In this document: piece by piece, positions 9,347 to 17,449 of the stretch
Layout: the number at the start of each line of letters is the position of its first letter
Numbering within the stretch: position 1 is the first letter of the stretch
Source: Thermoleophilia bacterium
GTDB taxonomy: Bacteria > Actinomycetota > Thermoleophilia > Solirubrobacterales > 70-9
Assembly: GCA_016650125.1 (NCBI GenBank)
Contig: JAENWT010000003.1
Location: forward strand, 155,637 to 219,636
Direction of reading: 5' to 3'
Length of the DNA: 64,000 nucleotides
Position numbers and translations under genes: made by a program
The notes under the pieces: generated by a model
Told to the model about the DNA's origin: nothing
The model's input: only the letters and a program-made list of their open reading frames with translations
Databases searched by the model: none

Positions 9347-9420
9347 GCCCCCGTAGCTCAGCTGGATAGAGCGCTGGCCTTCTAAGCCGGATGTCGCAGG
9401 TTCGAATCCTGCCGGGGGTA
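9347..9420 (+). tRNA. tRNA-Arg (TCT)
   Basis: Acceptor GCCCCCG/CGGGGGT (one G-U pair), D-arm GCTC/GAGC, anticodon stem CTGGC/GCCGG with loop CTTCTAA (anticodon TCT), T-arm GCAGG-TTCGAAT-CCTGC. Discriminator A. Confidence 0.95.
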
Positions 9421-9429
9421 CTGGCTGTC

Positions 9430-9445
9430 GGGACCTGCCGGTCCC
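9430..9445. terminator. Short hairpin between tRNA-Arg and the convergent gene
   Basis: GGGACC/GGTCCC 6-bp stem with a TGCC loop lies 10 bp beyond the tRNA and 14 bp from the stop of the convergent minus-strand gene. There is no U-tract, so it is a modest terminator candidate. Confidence 0.35.
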
Positions 9446-9458
9446 CGGCTGCTGGGCT

Positions 9459-9740
9459 TCAGACCTCGGCGTGCTGCTCGGCCCAGGCGACGATGTCTTC
9501 GGATCCGCTGATCCACTCGTCGTCATCGGTCTGGAGTGCGGGCACCCAGGGGCTTCCGGTTGCGTCATCGACGAGCTTTCGCCCCGATGTCTGAAGCGCT
9601 CTTGGCATGGCGCCCCAACTGAGCGTCTTGATGACCTCGGGCTCGTGATCGGCCTGGACGAGAGCCTCATACGCGATCCGGCAGGGATGCTCTCGCGCTC
9701 CCGGCACCTGAAAAGTTCCCCAGCAGACATAAAGCTTCAT
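9459..9740 (-). CDS. Thioredoxin-fold protein, glutathione S-transferase N-terminal-like
   Basis: 93 residues. 'MKLYVCWGTF' is a first beta-strand followed by a helix with 'HPCRIAYEAL', and 'SPWVPAL' supplies the cis-Pro of the thioredoxin fold; 'DDEWISGSEDIVAWAEQ' matches the GST_N end with the Glu/Ser that bind glutathione gamma-Glu. It lacks a C-terminal helical domain, so it is a free-standing GST_N/glutaredoxin-like protein. Its partner thiol in an actinobacterium is uncertain. Confidence 0.65.
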   Translation of the reverse strand: MKLYVCWGTFQVPGAREHPCRIAYEALVQADHEPEVIKTLSWGAMPRALQTSGRKLVDDATGSPWVPALQTDDDEWISGSEDIVAWAEQHAEV

Positions 9741-9849
9741 GTGCCCAATCTATCCGGCTAACGGTAGGGCCGCTACTCGCCGTCCCGGGTTGTGTTTGTA
9801 TTCAGGAGTGGCCCCGGGAGGGTCGAAACCTAATGAGGAGAAATCTGAC

Positions 9850-11253
9850 ATGACTGGTCGCAGGACGATTTTGGGATTTGCCGGAGGAATGGCCGCAGTG
9901 GCCGCGATGACGTTGTCGATGGCAGGGGTTTCCCAGGCCGCGCCGACGACGATGACCCTCAAGGGTTTCGAAGCTCCGGGCACGCCCGCGAAGTACAACA
10001 AAGTCAAGGTCGTCAAGCAGGGGCCGGCGACGGCGAAGAAGATCCTCGTCCTCATTCCCGGAACTTCGGCCGGTGCAACCAACTTCACGCCGCTCGGCGA
10101 AGGGCTGCTCGCCAAGCTCAACAAGGGCAAGAAGCGGAACTGGGCGATCTGGTCGATCGAACGCCGCGAGAATCTCCTCGAAGACCACTCTTACCTCGAG
10201 AAGTACATGGACGGTGACGTCACCGCCAAGGAGATGTTCGATTATTACCTCGGCTGGATCCTCGATGGTTCCGTCTCACCCCGTTTCGTCCCCAAGACCG
10301 ATGAAGAAACCGCTTTTGCCCGCGACTGGGGAATGAACGTCGCGGTCCAGGACGTGAAGAAGGTCGTCAACGTGGCCAACAAACGCGGACGCGAAGTCGT
10401 GCTCGGTGGGCACTCGCTCGGTGGTTCTATCACTACGGCATACGCCACCTGGAACTTCAACGGCAAGGCCGGCGCCAAAGACCTCGACGGCCTCGTCTTC
10501 ATCGACGGTGCCGGTGCCCGCGAACCGGAAGACCTTCCGACAGCCGACGAGGCCCAGGCGACCCTGGACGCACTTGCCGAGCAGGATTCACCGTTCATCA
10601 CGCTGGTCCCGCCATTCCCGTGGGCAGCCGGAGTCTTCAACGCAACCGGCTCGAGTAGCGCCGTCCTCGAACCAAACGAGGCATCGACCGTCCAGAGTTC
10701 TCCGATCATCCCGGCCAACCTGAAGCCGCCGGTTCCGGCCACCAACCTCGCCCAGTACGGATACGCGGTTGACTCGGACACCGGTCCGGATTCGCTGAAG
10801 CTGGTTCAGAGCCACATCGGTCAGCTCGCGGCCAGCGGAGATCCACGCGGCTGGCAGAACGGCGAGCTGGGGACGGCCACCAGGGCCGCCCGGGTGTTCG
10901 CCGAGAAGGACGGCATGGATGGAACCTCCTGGTACCACCCGGCCCGACTCAGCGCCGATTCCGGGGCGATCAACAACGGCATCAACAACCCGGCTCAGGC
11001 GGTCTTCGGAATCAAGGCCACAAAGGGCAGCAGCGTCAAGCTGCCGATGTACTCGTTCGACACCTCACTGGGTGACGGGCGGGTCGCCAGGGCAACCCGC
11101 TCACTGGCGAAGCAGTCGCACGTGCCCGATAGTCAGGTGCGTACGGTCGAACGGATCAAAACCTACGCCCACATCGATCCGCTCAGCGCCCTGCCGTCGA
11201 AGAACGACTTCATCAAGACGCTGGTCCCGTTCCTGAAGAAGCAGATCAAGTAA
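9850..11253 (+). CDS. Secreted alpha/beta hydrolase
   Basis: 467 residues from ATG 9850, preceded by AGGAG (taatgAGGAGaaatctgac). A signal peptide ends near 'SQAAPTT'. 'ILVLIPGTSAG' supplies an oxyanion strand and 'LGGHSLGGSI' the nucleophile elbow; 'THIDPLSA'-type C-terminal ('YAHIDPL') can provide the His. The central cap is large. Probably an extracellular esterase/lipase-like enzyme; substrate unknown. A perfect 12-bp hairpin follows. Confidence 0.78.
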   Translation: MTGRRTILGFAGGMAAVAAMTLSMAGVSQAAPTTMTLKGFEAPGTPAKYNKVKVVKQGPATAKKILVLIPGTSAGATNFTPLGEGLLAKLNKGKKRNWAIWSIERRENLLEDHSYLEKYMDGDVTAKEMFDYYLGWILDGSVSPRFVPKTDEETAFARDWGMNVAVQDVKKVVNVANKRGREVVLGGHSLGGSITTAYATWNFNGKAGAKDLDGLVFIDGAGAREPEDLPTADEAQATLDALAEQDSPFITLVPPFPWAAGVFNATGSSSAVLEPNEASTVQSSPIIPANLKPPVPATNLAQYGYAVDSDTGPDSLKLVQSHIGQLAASGDPRGWQNGELGTATRAARVFAEKDGMDGTSWYHPARLSADSGAINNGINNPAQAVFGIKATKGSSVKLPMYSFDTSLGDGRVARATRSLAKQSHVPDSQVRTVERIKTYAHIDPLSALPSKNDFIKTLVPFLKKQIK

Positions 11254-11264
11254 CGCGTGTCCGC

Positions 11265-11295
11265 GCACCGCTCAACGGTAAAAGTTGAGCGGTGC
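11265..11295. terminator. Hairpin terminator between convergent genes
   Basis: GCACCGCTCAAC and GTTGAGCGGTGC form a perfect 12-bp stem around a 7-nt loop, 12 bp after the hydrolase stop and 14 bp before the convergent DUF4352 gene ends. No clear U-tract. Confidence 0.65.
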
Positions 11296-11309
11296 TCGGA
11301 GCCGCGAAT

Positions 11310-11885
11310 CTAGAGGCCGAGCTCTATATCGCCGGTTGAGTCTGAGAACAAATCGCTCACTTGAAGCACGGCGCCGTTGAGGGCACTCTTCGGAACGTCG
11401 TAAATGAGCTTTCCGGACTTGGTCAGACCGGGCTGAATTTCTTCAAGCAGGAACGTCTGGTCGGGATAGGCAAATATCGCGTCAGTGGAGGTGGAATACT
11501 CGTTTCCCCCTGATATCAGCCTGAGATTATCCTCGATTATTGTTGCTGGCTCGCTCTTTTCGTTAGTCAGATCCAGGTCGACAATGACGAATATGCCGTC
11601 AGCCTTAGCGCCGGTGTATTGGTCCCCGACGGACTTTGCTGTGCTGACCTTCGTCACTTTGTAGGTTGTTCCCTTGAGGCTTAGGCTGTCGCCAACCTTG
11701 GCAACGGGTTCTCCGCTGTCGGTGCTCTCCTGACCGGCAGAATTGGCGTTGCCGTCCTTCTGGTCCGATTTCTTTGTAACCGTTGGTTCTTCGTCCTCGA
11801 CGGAGCACGAATCATCGGCTCCGGCCAGAGGGATGATCATTACCATCAAGGCAACAAGAAGCAGTGGACGAAACTTAGCTTTCAT
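11310..11885 (-). CDS. Exported DUF4352-domain protein
   Basis: 191 residues with a perfect AGGAGG upstream of ATG 11885. A hydrophobic signal segment runs to 'LAGADDSC'; the Cys is not in a canonical lipobox position, so lipidation is uncertain. A Ser/Asp/Lys-rich linker leads to a domain with 'VGDSLSLKGTTYKV' and 'FVIVDLDLTNEKSEP', the hallmark strand pattern of DUF4352 (immunoglobulin-like, extracytoplasmic). Base composition is less GC-rich than the neighbours, suggesting more recent acquisition. Confidence 0.7.
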   Translation of the reverse strand: MKAKFRPLLLVALMVMIIPLAGADDSCSVEDEEPTVTKKSDQKDGNANSAGQESTDSGEPVAKVGDSLSLKGTTYKVTKVSTAKSVGDQYTGAKADGIFVIVDLDLTNEKSEPATIIEDNLRLISGGNEYSTSTDAIFAYPDQTFLLEEIQPGLTKSGKLIYDVPKSALNGAVLQVSDLFSDSTGDIELGL

Positions 11886-11984
11886 CAGAAAATCCTCCTA
11901 GATTTTCAAGCGTTTCCCAAATCCATTCAGGACGATCCTAGGCACTCGAGGGCCCTTGGGCGTAGGGAACTGGATTTCGCGTAC

Positions 11985-13121
11985 TCAGTTTTCGAAGAGG
12001 ACTACCTGCCGGACCGCCTCGCCTGACGCGAGGCGGTCGAATCCTTCGTTGATCTGGTCCGGTGTCAGCCGGTGGCTCAGCAGGCGATCGACCGGCAGGA
12101 TTCCGGACTCGTACATCTCGATGAACCGCGGGATGTCCCGGGACGGCACACAGGAACCGAGGTACGACCCTTTGAGGGTGCGCTCCTCGGCGACCAGCGA
12201 CAGGGCCTGGATCTCGAGGATGCCATCCGGGTGGGGGAGGCCGGCGGTCACAGTCAGGCCACCTCGTTTAGTCGCCGCGTAAGCCTCGGCCAGGACGGCT
12301 TCGTGTCCCACGGTTTCCACAGCGACTTCGACCCCGCCTCCGGTCGCTTCCTTGACGCGGGCCGCAACGTCGCCTTCAGTGGCATCGATCGCGGTGGTCG
12401 CGCCGAGTTCGAGGGCCAGCTCGAGTTTCGCCGGCACCCGGTCGACGGCGACGATCTCGGAGGCACCCTGGGACTTGGCCGCGATCAACGCGGCAAGCCC
12501 GACGCCACCCAGTCCGAACACGCCGAAAGACTCTGCCGGCAACGCCTCGGCCGCAGTGTTGAGAACCGCGCCGGCTCCGGTCAGGACGGCACAACCGAAG
12601 AGGGCGGCGATCTCGAACGGCAGATCGTCCGGCACGACGACAGCCGATCGCTCGGAGACCACGATGTGGTCAGAGAAGGCCGAGACACCGACGTGATGGT
12701 GAACGTAGTCGCCATTGTCGTCGCGCAGCCGGTGATGGCCTCCGAGGAGGGTCCCTTCATTGTTGGCCACGGCGCCGGCTTCGCAGAGTGCGGGCCGGCC
12801 CTGAAGGCAGAAAGAGCACTCACCGCAGGCCGGAACGAAGGCAAGCACCACATGATCGCCGACCGAGAAGGCGGAATCCGGAGAGCCCGTCTCCACGACC
12901 TCGCCGGCAGCTTCGTGGCCGAGCGCCATCGGCATCACCCGCGGGCGTTGCCCGGTGATCACCGAAAGGTCGGAATGGCAGAGCCCCGCGGCGCGCACTT
13001 TGACCAGCAGCTCTCCGGGGTGGGGCGGTTCGAGTTCGAGTTCGACCCGTTCGAGCGGCCTCGACTTGGCAAACGGCGTTTCGTGGCCCATGGAGCGCAA
13101 AACGGTCGCTGTGGTTCTCAT
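11985..13121 (-). CDS. Zinc-dependent alcohol dehydrogenase (MDR family)
   Basis: 378 residues from ATG 13121. Catalytic zinc ligands are visible in 'CHSDLSV' and 'GHEAAGEV', structural zinc ligands in 'CGECSFCLQGRPALC', and the NAD site in 'GLGGVGLAAL' with the acidic residue in 'VAVDR'. Length and motifs fit class III-like zinc ADHs that oxidise alcohols or thiol adducts with NAD. Its ATG overlaps the stop of the thioesterase gene by 4 bp, so the two are translationally coupled. Confidence 0.85.
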   Translation of the reverse strand: MRTTATVLRSMGHETPFAKSRPLERVELELEPPHPGELLVKVRAAGLCHSDLSVITGQRPRVMPMALGHEAAGEVVETGSPDSAFSVGDHVVLAFVPACGECSFCLQGRPALCEAGAVANNEGTLLGGHHRLRDDNGDYVHHHVGVSAFSDHIVVSERSAVVVPDDLPFEIAALFGCAVLTGAGAVLNTAAEALPAESFGVFGLGGVGLAALIAAKSQGASEIVAVDRVPAKLELALELGATTAIDATEGDVAARVKEATGGGVEVAVETVGHEAVLAEAYAATKRGGLTVTAGLPHPDGILEIQALSLVAEERTLKGSYLGSCVPSRDIPRFIEMYESGILPVDRLLSHRLTPDQINEGFDRLASGEAVRQVVLFEN

Positions 13122-13558
13122 GAGGCCGGGCCTTCCAGTCTTTCCAGCGAACTTCGGATCGCATCCGGGATCGGCATCGGCTCGCGACTCTCGCGGTCGA
13201 CGAAGACATGGACGAAGTGCCCCTCGGCCAGTGCCTGGCCATCGGCGTCGAAAAGGCCGATTTCGTACTTGACGCTCGAGTTGCCGAGCCGGCCGACCCG
13301 CAGTCCGGCCTCGACCGGTGCCGGGAAGGCGATCGACGCGAGGAACCGGCAGCCGGATTCGGCGCAGACCCCGATCGAGCTGCCGGAGTGGATGTCGAGG
13401 CCGCCTTCTTCGATCAGCCAGGCGTTGATCACGGTGTCGAAGAAGGAGTAGTACTCGACGTTGTTGACGTGACCGTAGATGTCGTTGTCCTTCCACCTGG
13501 TGGGGATGGTGCGGATGTGCGGGAACTGGTCACGAGTCGGCGCTGCGGGCTTTTCCAT
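13118..13558 (-). CDS. Acyl-CoA thioesterase (4HBT hotdog fold)
   Basis: 146 residues from ATG 13558 (MEKPAAP...); the frame is open further but without coding character. 'RWKDNDIYGHVNNVEYYSFFD' type sequence (key: W-x-D-x-D..GHVNN..Y) is the YbgC/4HBT active-site signature, with Asp in 'DNDIYGHVN'. Hydrolyses acyl-CoA thioesters; chain length unknown. Coupled to the downstream alcohol dehydrogenase by ATGA overlap, pointing to a shared acyl/alcohol pathway. Confidence 0.8.
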   Translation of the reverse strand: MEKPAAPTRDQFPHIRTIPTRWKDNDIYGHVNNVEYYSFFDTVINAWLIEEGGLDIHSGSSIGVCAESGCRFLASIAFPAPVEAGLRVGRLGNSSVKYEIGLFDADGQALAEGHFVHVFVDRESREPMPIPDAIRSSLERLEGPAS

Positions 13559-13621
13559 AAGGCGATTATCGCGCCTTTCGAGGCGGGCCGAGGGGCACGG
13601 CACGGAGGTCGAGGCGGGTGC

Positions 13622-14506
13622 TTGACTGTGGACGTGCCCACTCAGGACCAGTCACCGACCCCGGCCGCGGTGGCCATGGTGCTCGGATCCATCCTTTCGA
13701 TCCAGATCGGCTCGGCGATCGCGGTCGACCTCTTCTCGGATATCGGCGCGACCGGAGTCGTATTCATGCGGGCCCTGGTCTCGGCTGTCCTTCTGGTCGC
13801 GATCTGGCGCCCGGACTTCAGGGTCCCCAGAAGCGATCGCAAGGTAACGCTGCTCTTCGGGATCGCGCTGGCCGGAGTCAATCTCTGCTTTTACGAGTCG
13901 ATCGACCGCATCCCGCTCGGTACGGCGGTGACCTTCGAGTTCCTCGGTCCTCTCACGGTGGCCCTGATCACTTCACCGCGGCGCCGCGACTGGCTGTGGG
14001 CCGGACTCGCCGCAGCCGGCATCCTGCTGCTCACCGGCGGCGTCGGAGGAGATGACCTTGACCCCGTGGGTATCGCGTTCGCGCTGGTGGCAGCGTTCTT
14101 CTGGGGTGCCTACATCATGCTCGGTACGCGTCTCGGCCAGCAGGCCGCGGGAGGCAAGGGGCTGGCTGTGGCGATGACCATCGCGGCCGTGCTGACGGCC
14201 CCCACGGGGATCATCGACGGCGGCATGGAGTTGCTCGACCCGACGGTCATCCTGATCGGAATCAGCGTCGGCATCCTGAGCTCGGCGATCCCCTTCTCGC
14301 TCGAACTCGAAGCGATGCGGCGCCTGCCCTCGAATGTCTTCGGAGTGATGATGAGCATCGAGCCCGGGGTCGCTGCGATCGTCGGCTTCCTGCTTCTGGA
14401 CCAGGGCGTGGTTCCGATTGAGATCGTCGCGATCGGCCTGGTCGTCGTCGCCTCGGCCGGAGCGATCCGGTCGAGCACCAACGCTCCGCCGCCGATCGAG
14501 CCTTGA
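13622..14506 (+). CDS. EamA/DMT-family transporter
   Basis: About 294 residues from TTG 13622 (GTG 13628 and 13634 are alternatives; GGAGG at 13604-13608 and GAGGCGG at 13611 lie upstream). Ten hydrophobic segments in two homologous halves of five, with 'FYESIDRIPLGTAVTFEFLGPL' type helix (key: IPLG.AV..EFLGPL) characteristic of RhaT/YdcZ-like EamA exporters. Probable inner-membrane metabolite or amino-acid exporter. It diverges from the thioesterase gene. Confidence 0.8.
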   Translation: MTVDVPTQDQSPTPAAVAMVLGSILSIQIGSAIAVDLFSDIGATGVVFMRALVSAVLLVAIWRPDFRVPRSDRKVTLLFGIALAGVNLCFYESIDRIPLGTAVTFEFLGPLTVALITSPRRRDWLWAGLAAAGILLLTGGVGGDDLDPVGIAFALVAAFFWGAYIMLGTRLGQQAAGGKGLAVAMTIAAVLTAPTGIIDGGMELLDPTVILIGISVGILSSAIPFSLELEAMRRLPSNVFGVMMSIEPGVAAIVGFLLLDQGVVPIEIVAIGLVVVASAGAIRSSTNAPPPIEP

Positions 14507-14528
14507 CTCGGTAGATTTGTCTCCTCGC

Positions 14529-14603
14529 GGTGGGCGTAGCTCAGTTAGGTAGAGCTCCTGGTTGTGGTCCAGGTGGTCGCGGGTTCGATCCCCGTCGCTC
14601 ACC
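14529..14603 (+). tRNA. tRNA-His (GTG)
   Basis: Acceptor GTGGGCG/CGCTCAC with an extra 5' G (14529) opposite C73, the hallmark of tRNA-His; anticodon stem CCTGG/CCAGG with loop TTGTGGT (anticodon GTG); T-loop TTCGATC. It marks the left edge of the accessory region. Confidence 0.95.
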
Positions 14604-15049
14604 CTCCGTCGTACCGAGCATCCATGGGTTTCCGGTACGCATACATAGATGCATGGGCGTGCTGGGGTACTCCACGGGGTACTAGCGCCGGCCTCGCGCC
14701 CCCCGGCCACCCGTTCAGCGGGTCCCATCCGCGCCGCACACCATGAGACTCCCCACCGTCAACGCGCGTTCGGATGCCGGCCTCCGGATCCTCCTCGGTC
14801 CAACTCCCCGCAACCGGGGTCATCCAAAGCGGGATAGAGTCGACCCGTGACGGTCCACGTTCCCAAATGGGGGCTGTGGCTACTGGGGGTTCTCGCCGTG
14901 GGTAGACCTGACCCGTTCCGGTGGACAGTTTCAAGTCCGCTCATTCCGCACTCTCGAACACCTGTCGGTTGGGAAGCGACCTGGAACGAGCTGCCGCGCT
15001 CATGCACTACGCCGACAGCACGTAGGACATGTACGTTGGCCGACACACG
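14604..15049. other. Gene-poor stretch downstream of tRNA-His
   Basis: No convincing gene. A direct repeat GGGGTACT-n4-GGGGTACT lies at 14664-14683, about 60 bp past the tRNA. Open frames here (for example 14847 onward) begin with plausible residues but soon become Ser/Arg-rich and overlap the SRPBCC gene out of frame. Composition is mixed, as expected of decayed inserted DNA. No integrase gene and no second copy of the tRNA 3' end were found. Confidence 0.5.
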
Positions 15050-15526
15050 ATGGGGTGGCATGAAGCAGATACCAGCGTCGTCGTCCTCGCGCGTCCGCGG
15101 CGTTGCTTCGACGTTCTGATCGATTGCATCGGCATGCCCGTGTGGCAGGTCGGGCTACGCGCCTGCAGGGTGTTGTCACGAGATGGGCAGGGCCGACCCA
15201 AGGACGTCGCCTTCGAGGTTGACGCGATCGTCAAGATGATGAAGTACACGTTGCGACACAGTTATGAGGAGCCGCGGCGAATCACCGGCGTGTACCTCGA
15301 AGGAGACTTCAAGGACTTCGCCGGAGAGTGGCTGATGGAGGAGGCCGCGAGCGGGGAGACCAAGGTCACCTTCAAGGTCGGGATCGACCCAGGCGCTTGG
15401 GTCCCCGGGCATATCGCACGAAAGCTCAACCAGCAGATCCTGCGCGAGTCCGTCGAGCGGCTGAAGACAGAGGTGGAGCAGTGCTCACGGAGAGCAGAAC
15501 GGGATAACGACCCGCCGCAGGGGTGA
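15050..15526 (+). CDS. SRPBCC-family (polyketide cyclase/START-like) protein
   Basis: 158 residues from ATG 15050 (an earlier ATG at 15029 adds 7 poor residues). The strand order and spacing ('VLARPRRCFDVLIDC', 'DVAFEVDAIVKMMKYTLRHSYEEP', 'GEWLMEEAASGETKVTFKVGIDPG', C-terminal helix 'LNQQILRESVERLKTEVEQ', key residues only) match the helix-grip SRPBCC fold with the final long helix. Probably binds a hydrophobic ligand. Convergent with a decayed minus-strand gene whose 3' end may run into it. Confidence 0.68.
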   Translation: MGWHEADTSVVVLARPRRCFDVLIDCIGMPVWQVGLRACRVLSRDGQGRPKDVAFEVDAIVKMMKYTLRHSYEEPRRITGVYLEGDFKDFAGEWLMEEAASGETKVTFKVGIDPGAWVPGHIARKLNQQILRESVERLKTEVEQCSRRAERDNDPPQG

Positions 15527-15955
15527 GGGCCGCAGAAGGCGGACCCGGCACCTTCGACGGTAACCACCTTCTGCGGCGCCTCGGCGATGGCGTCGAGCCT
15601 GTGCTTGGCATAGGCGAACGGCAGGATCATCGCCCAGTCGGCGATCGTAATCAGCGCGAGCACCGAGCGGGGCGCGTCGCCCGCCCGGTAGCCGATGGTG
15701 GTCGCGGTCGCCGAGACGAGCTTCTCGGCCCAGCCGTATCGGATCAGCGCGCGCTTGCCGAGCGGATCGGCGGCGATCTCCTGGAACATGAAGCGGATGC
15801 GGGGCCGGCGAGCCGAGCATCTCCGCGCTCCACCGCGGCGCGACCATCGCCGGCTCGGCGATCAGCCAGTTGGTGACGCCGGCGGCACGAAACATCGTCG
15901 GTATCCAGCGGGGAACGTCGGCGCGCGAGGTCGGCGCAACGCCCGGCACGGTCAT
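15527..15955 (-). pseudogene. Frameshifted gene of unknown function
   Basis: Starts at ATG 15955, overlapping the SHOCT stop by 4 bp. The first frame reads 'MTVPGVAPTSRADVPRWIP...EMLGSPA', then coding character moves to the next frame ('RIRFMFQEIAADPLGKRAL...') at GGGG 15801-15804; removing one base restores a continuous protein. The second frame includes 'ALITIADWAMILPFAYAKHRLD', probably a membrane segment. The true 3' end is unclear because the shifted frame continues antisense into the SRPBCC gene. Family not recognised. A sequencing indel could also explain the break. Confidence 0.5.
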
Positions 15956-16225
15956 CGTTGCGTCTCCTCGATCGCCTTGAGGCTCTCTCGAAACTCCTCC
16001 GTGCTCAGCTCGCCGGCGGCGTAGCGCCTCCTCAGTAGCGCGATCGGATCCTCGGGTGCCCCCATCTCCACCCTGATCCTTCGGCCTGCGCATCATCGAC
16101 CACATCATGTAGCCCATGCCGCCCATCATCACGACCATTGCGCCCACGGCGAGCCAACCCCAGTCGCCGCCCATGTGGCCATTGTCGGAGCCGAACTGCG
16201 CGATTAGTGGGAGTACGGCGCTCAT
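15952..16225 (-). pseudogene. SHOCT-domain membrane protein, frameshifted
   Basis: ATG 16225 overlaps the OsmC stop by 4 bp. It opens with a Met/Gly-rich membrane span ('GAMVVMMGGMGYMMWSMM') followed by 'RRPKDQGG'. The expected C-terminal SHOCT helix-pair, 'DPIALLRRRYAAGELSTEEF', is present but in a different frame, needing a 1-nt change, probably near the C-run at 16059-16063. SHOCT proteins are short membrane-linked proteins of unclear function. Either a true frameshift or an assembly indel. Confidence 0.65.
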
Positions 16226-16740
16226 GCGACGAGATGGGTCGTCAACTCGACCGGGTTGCGGAGGCAGTAGACGCCCGGACAATGGTCGTCAGCGATTCGC
16301 TTGAGCTCGTCGAGCTTCTCGCGCGACGCGTCTGCCTCGACCTCCAGGTACCAACCGATGCTTTGCACGGGGGCGTTTTCGGTGACCCCGAGCGCACGGC
16401 TCACGTCAACCTCGGCCTCGGCGCGGGCTTTCAGCGCACGGAGCTCCACCCCTTGGCGCGCGGCCTCCTGGGCGTAGGTCATGGCGTAGCAGGCCAACCC
16501 GCCCCAGAAGCAATAGGCCAGGGGGTTCGGCGCTGACCCGGTGCCGCCCATCGGCGGTGGGAAGTCGGCCTCAAACACGACTGGCTTGCCATTGGGCACA
16601 GGAATCGTGGCTCGAAACTGCGGTCGGCCCTCTGCGGTTTGCCACTGACCGTCGAAGCTCACCTGTTGAACGGCTGCGTCGGGGTCGGACTCCATTCGAG
16701 CAACCGTCTGCTCGAGTGCGTCGACGTTGACGTTATGCAT
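16222..16740 (-). CDS. OsmC-family protein (organic peroxide/thiol stress)
   Basis: 172 residues from ATG 16740 with AAAGGAG upstream. Central '[16 protein letters not shown]' and later '[12 protein letters not shown]' carry the paired reactive cysteines of OsmC/Ohr-type proteins, which reduce hydroperoxides using thiols. The N-terminus is longer than in minimal OsmC. First gene of a minus-strand operon with overlapping starts (OsmC, SHOCT, unknown). A perfect palindrome lies 33 bp upstream. Confidence 0.78.
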   Translation of the reverse strand: MHNVNVDALEQTVARMESDPDAAVQQVSFDGQWQTAEGRPQFRATIPVPNGKPVVFEADFPPPMGGTGSAPNPLAYCFWGGLACYAMTYAQEAARQGVELRALKARAEAEVDVSRALGVTENAPVQSIGWYLEVEADASREKLDELKRIADDHCPGVYCLRNPVELTTHLVA

Positions 16741-16772
16741 GATCGATCTCCTTTGGTTCGAGGATCTATGAG

Positions 16773-16789
16773 CTGGGCGGACCGCCCAG
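16773..16789. promoter_or_regulatory. 17-bp perfect palindrome upstream of osmC-like gene
   Basis: CTGGGCGG-A-CCGCCCAG sits 33 bp before the OsmC start codon. The position suits an operator overlapping the promoter. It is flanked by an A-run but is oriented wrongly to be a terminator for the minus-strand remnants upstream, so an operator is the better reading. Confidence 0.45.
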
Positions 16790-16811
16790 GAAAAAAGCGC
16801 TGACGGGCAGG

Positions 16812-17000
16812 TTAGGCGGCAACTGCGACGACCAGACCGGCGAATGCCCTCCCGAGCACCTGCTGCGGCACGTGGGTGGCGAGCCGGACCCCGGCGAGTG
16901 CGCCGACGACGCAGGCAGCAGCCATGACCACGGTGAGGTCGAGATCCACCGAGCGCCTGGCGCTGAGGTGCACGATGACCCCGAGCAACGTCGAGGATCG
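16812..17000 (-). pseudogene. 3' fragment of a TauE/SafE (TSUP) membrane permease
   Basis: Reading leftwards from about 17000, one frame gives '[18 protein letters not shown]', then '[20 protein letters not shown]' and a last hydrophobic span ending TAA at 16812-16814. This matches the last two helices of TSUP permeases (sulfite/sulfonate or other anion export), with the G-A-x-x-G-x-R-L-A motif. The upstream two-thirds of the gene is missing: sequence joins directly to thiC codons, so this is a deletion or recombination remnant. Confidence 0.62.
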
Positions 17001-17362
17001 CTTGTCTTGTCTCGACGATGCGCTTGCCGGTGGAGAGATCCATGACGGTATCGGCGCCCCAGCGCTCGGACAGGCGCATCTTGTCGACCTCTTCGTCCAG
17101 GGACGAGGTCGTCGGTGAGTTGCCGATACTTGCGTTGATCTTGACCCGTGCCATCAGGCCGATCGCCATGGGGTCGAGCGCTGAGTGGTGGACATTGGCC
17201 GGGATGATCATCCGCCCCCGAGCCACCTCCTCGCGGATCAGGTCCGGCATCAGTTCCTCGCGCTCGGCAACACGCTCCATCTCAGGGGAGATGACTCTTG
17301 GCGAGCAAGGTGCATCTGCGTCCGGCAGCTAACGTCGACGGGAAGGCGGATCGGTAGGACAT
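17001..17362 (-). pseudogene. thiC: Truncated thiC (phosphomethylpyrimidine synthase), 5' fragment
   Basis: Begins at ATG 17362, 3 bp after a TPP riboswitch. Near the start, 'RTQMHLARQ' and then '[11 protein letters not shown]' are recognisable only after two 1-nt corrections; the following 95 or so residues ('[14 protein letters not shown]', '[10 protein letters not shown]', '[15 protein letters not shown]') are unmistakable ThiC. The sequence leaves ThiC at about codon 115 and enters the TauE/SafE fragment. The radical-SAM C-terminal half is absent, so it cannot make HMP phosphate. Remnant of thiamin biosynthesis. Confidence 0.85.
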
Positions 17363-17364
17363 CT

Positions 17365-17449
17365 GGTTCCCTTCGCCGGAACGACCCGGATCAGGTTCGG
17401 CGGGTCGGCGCTCGGTGCGCCCTCTCAGCCCCGGCTGGGACTCCCCGGA
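17365..17449 (-). promoter_or_regulatory. TPP riboswitch (THI element)
   Basis: On the minus strand the conserved parts occur in order: GGGGAGTCCC, GGGGCTGAGAGGG, GAACCTGATCCGGGT and GGCGAAGGGAACC. These are the P2/J3-2 'CTGAGA' and P4/P5 'ACCTGATC..GGGT' elements of the thiamin-pyrophosphate aptamer. It ends immediately before the thiC start, suggesting control of translation initiation. The aptamer core looks intact although the gene it controls is broken. Confidence 0.92.
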
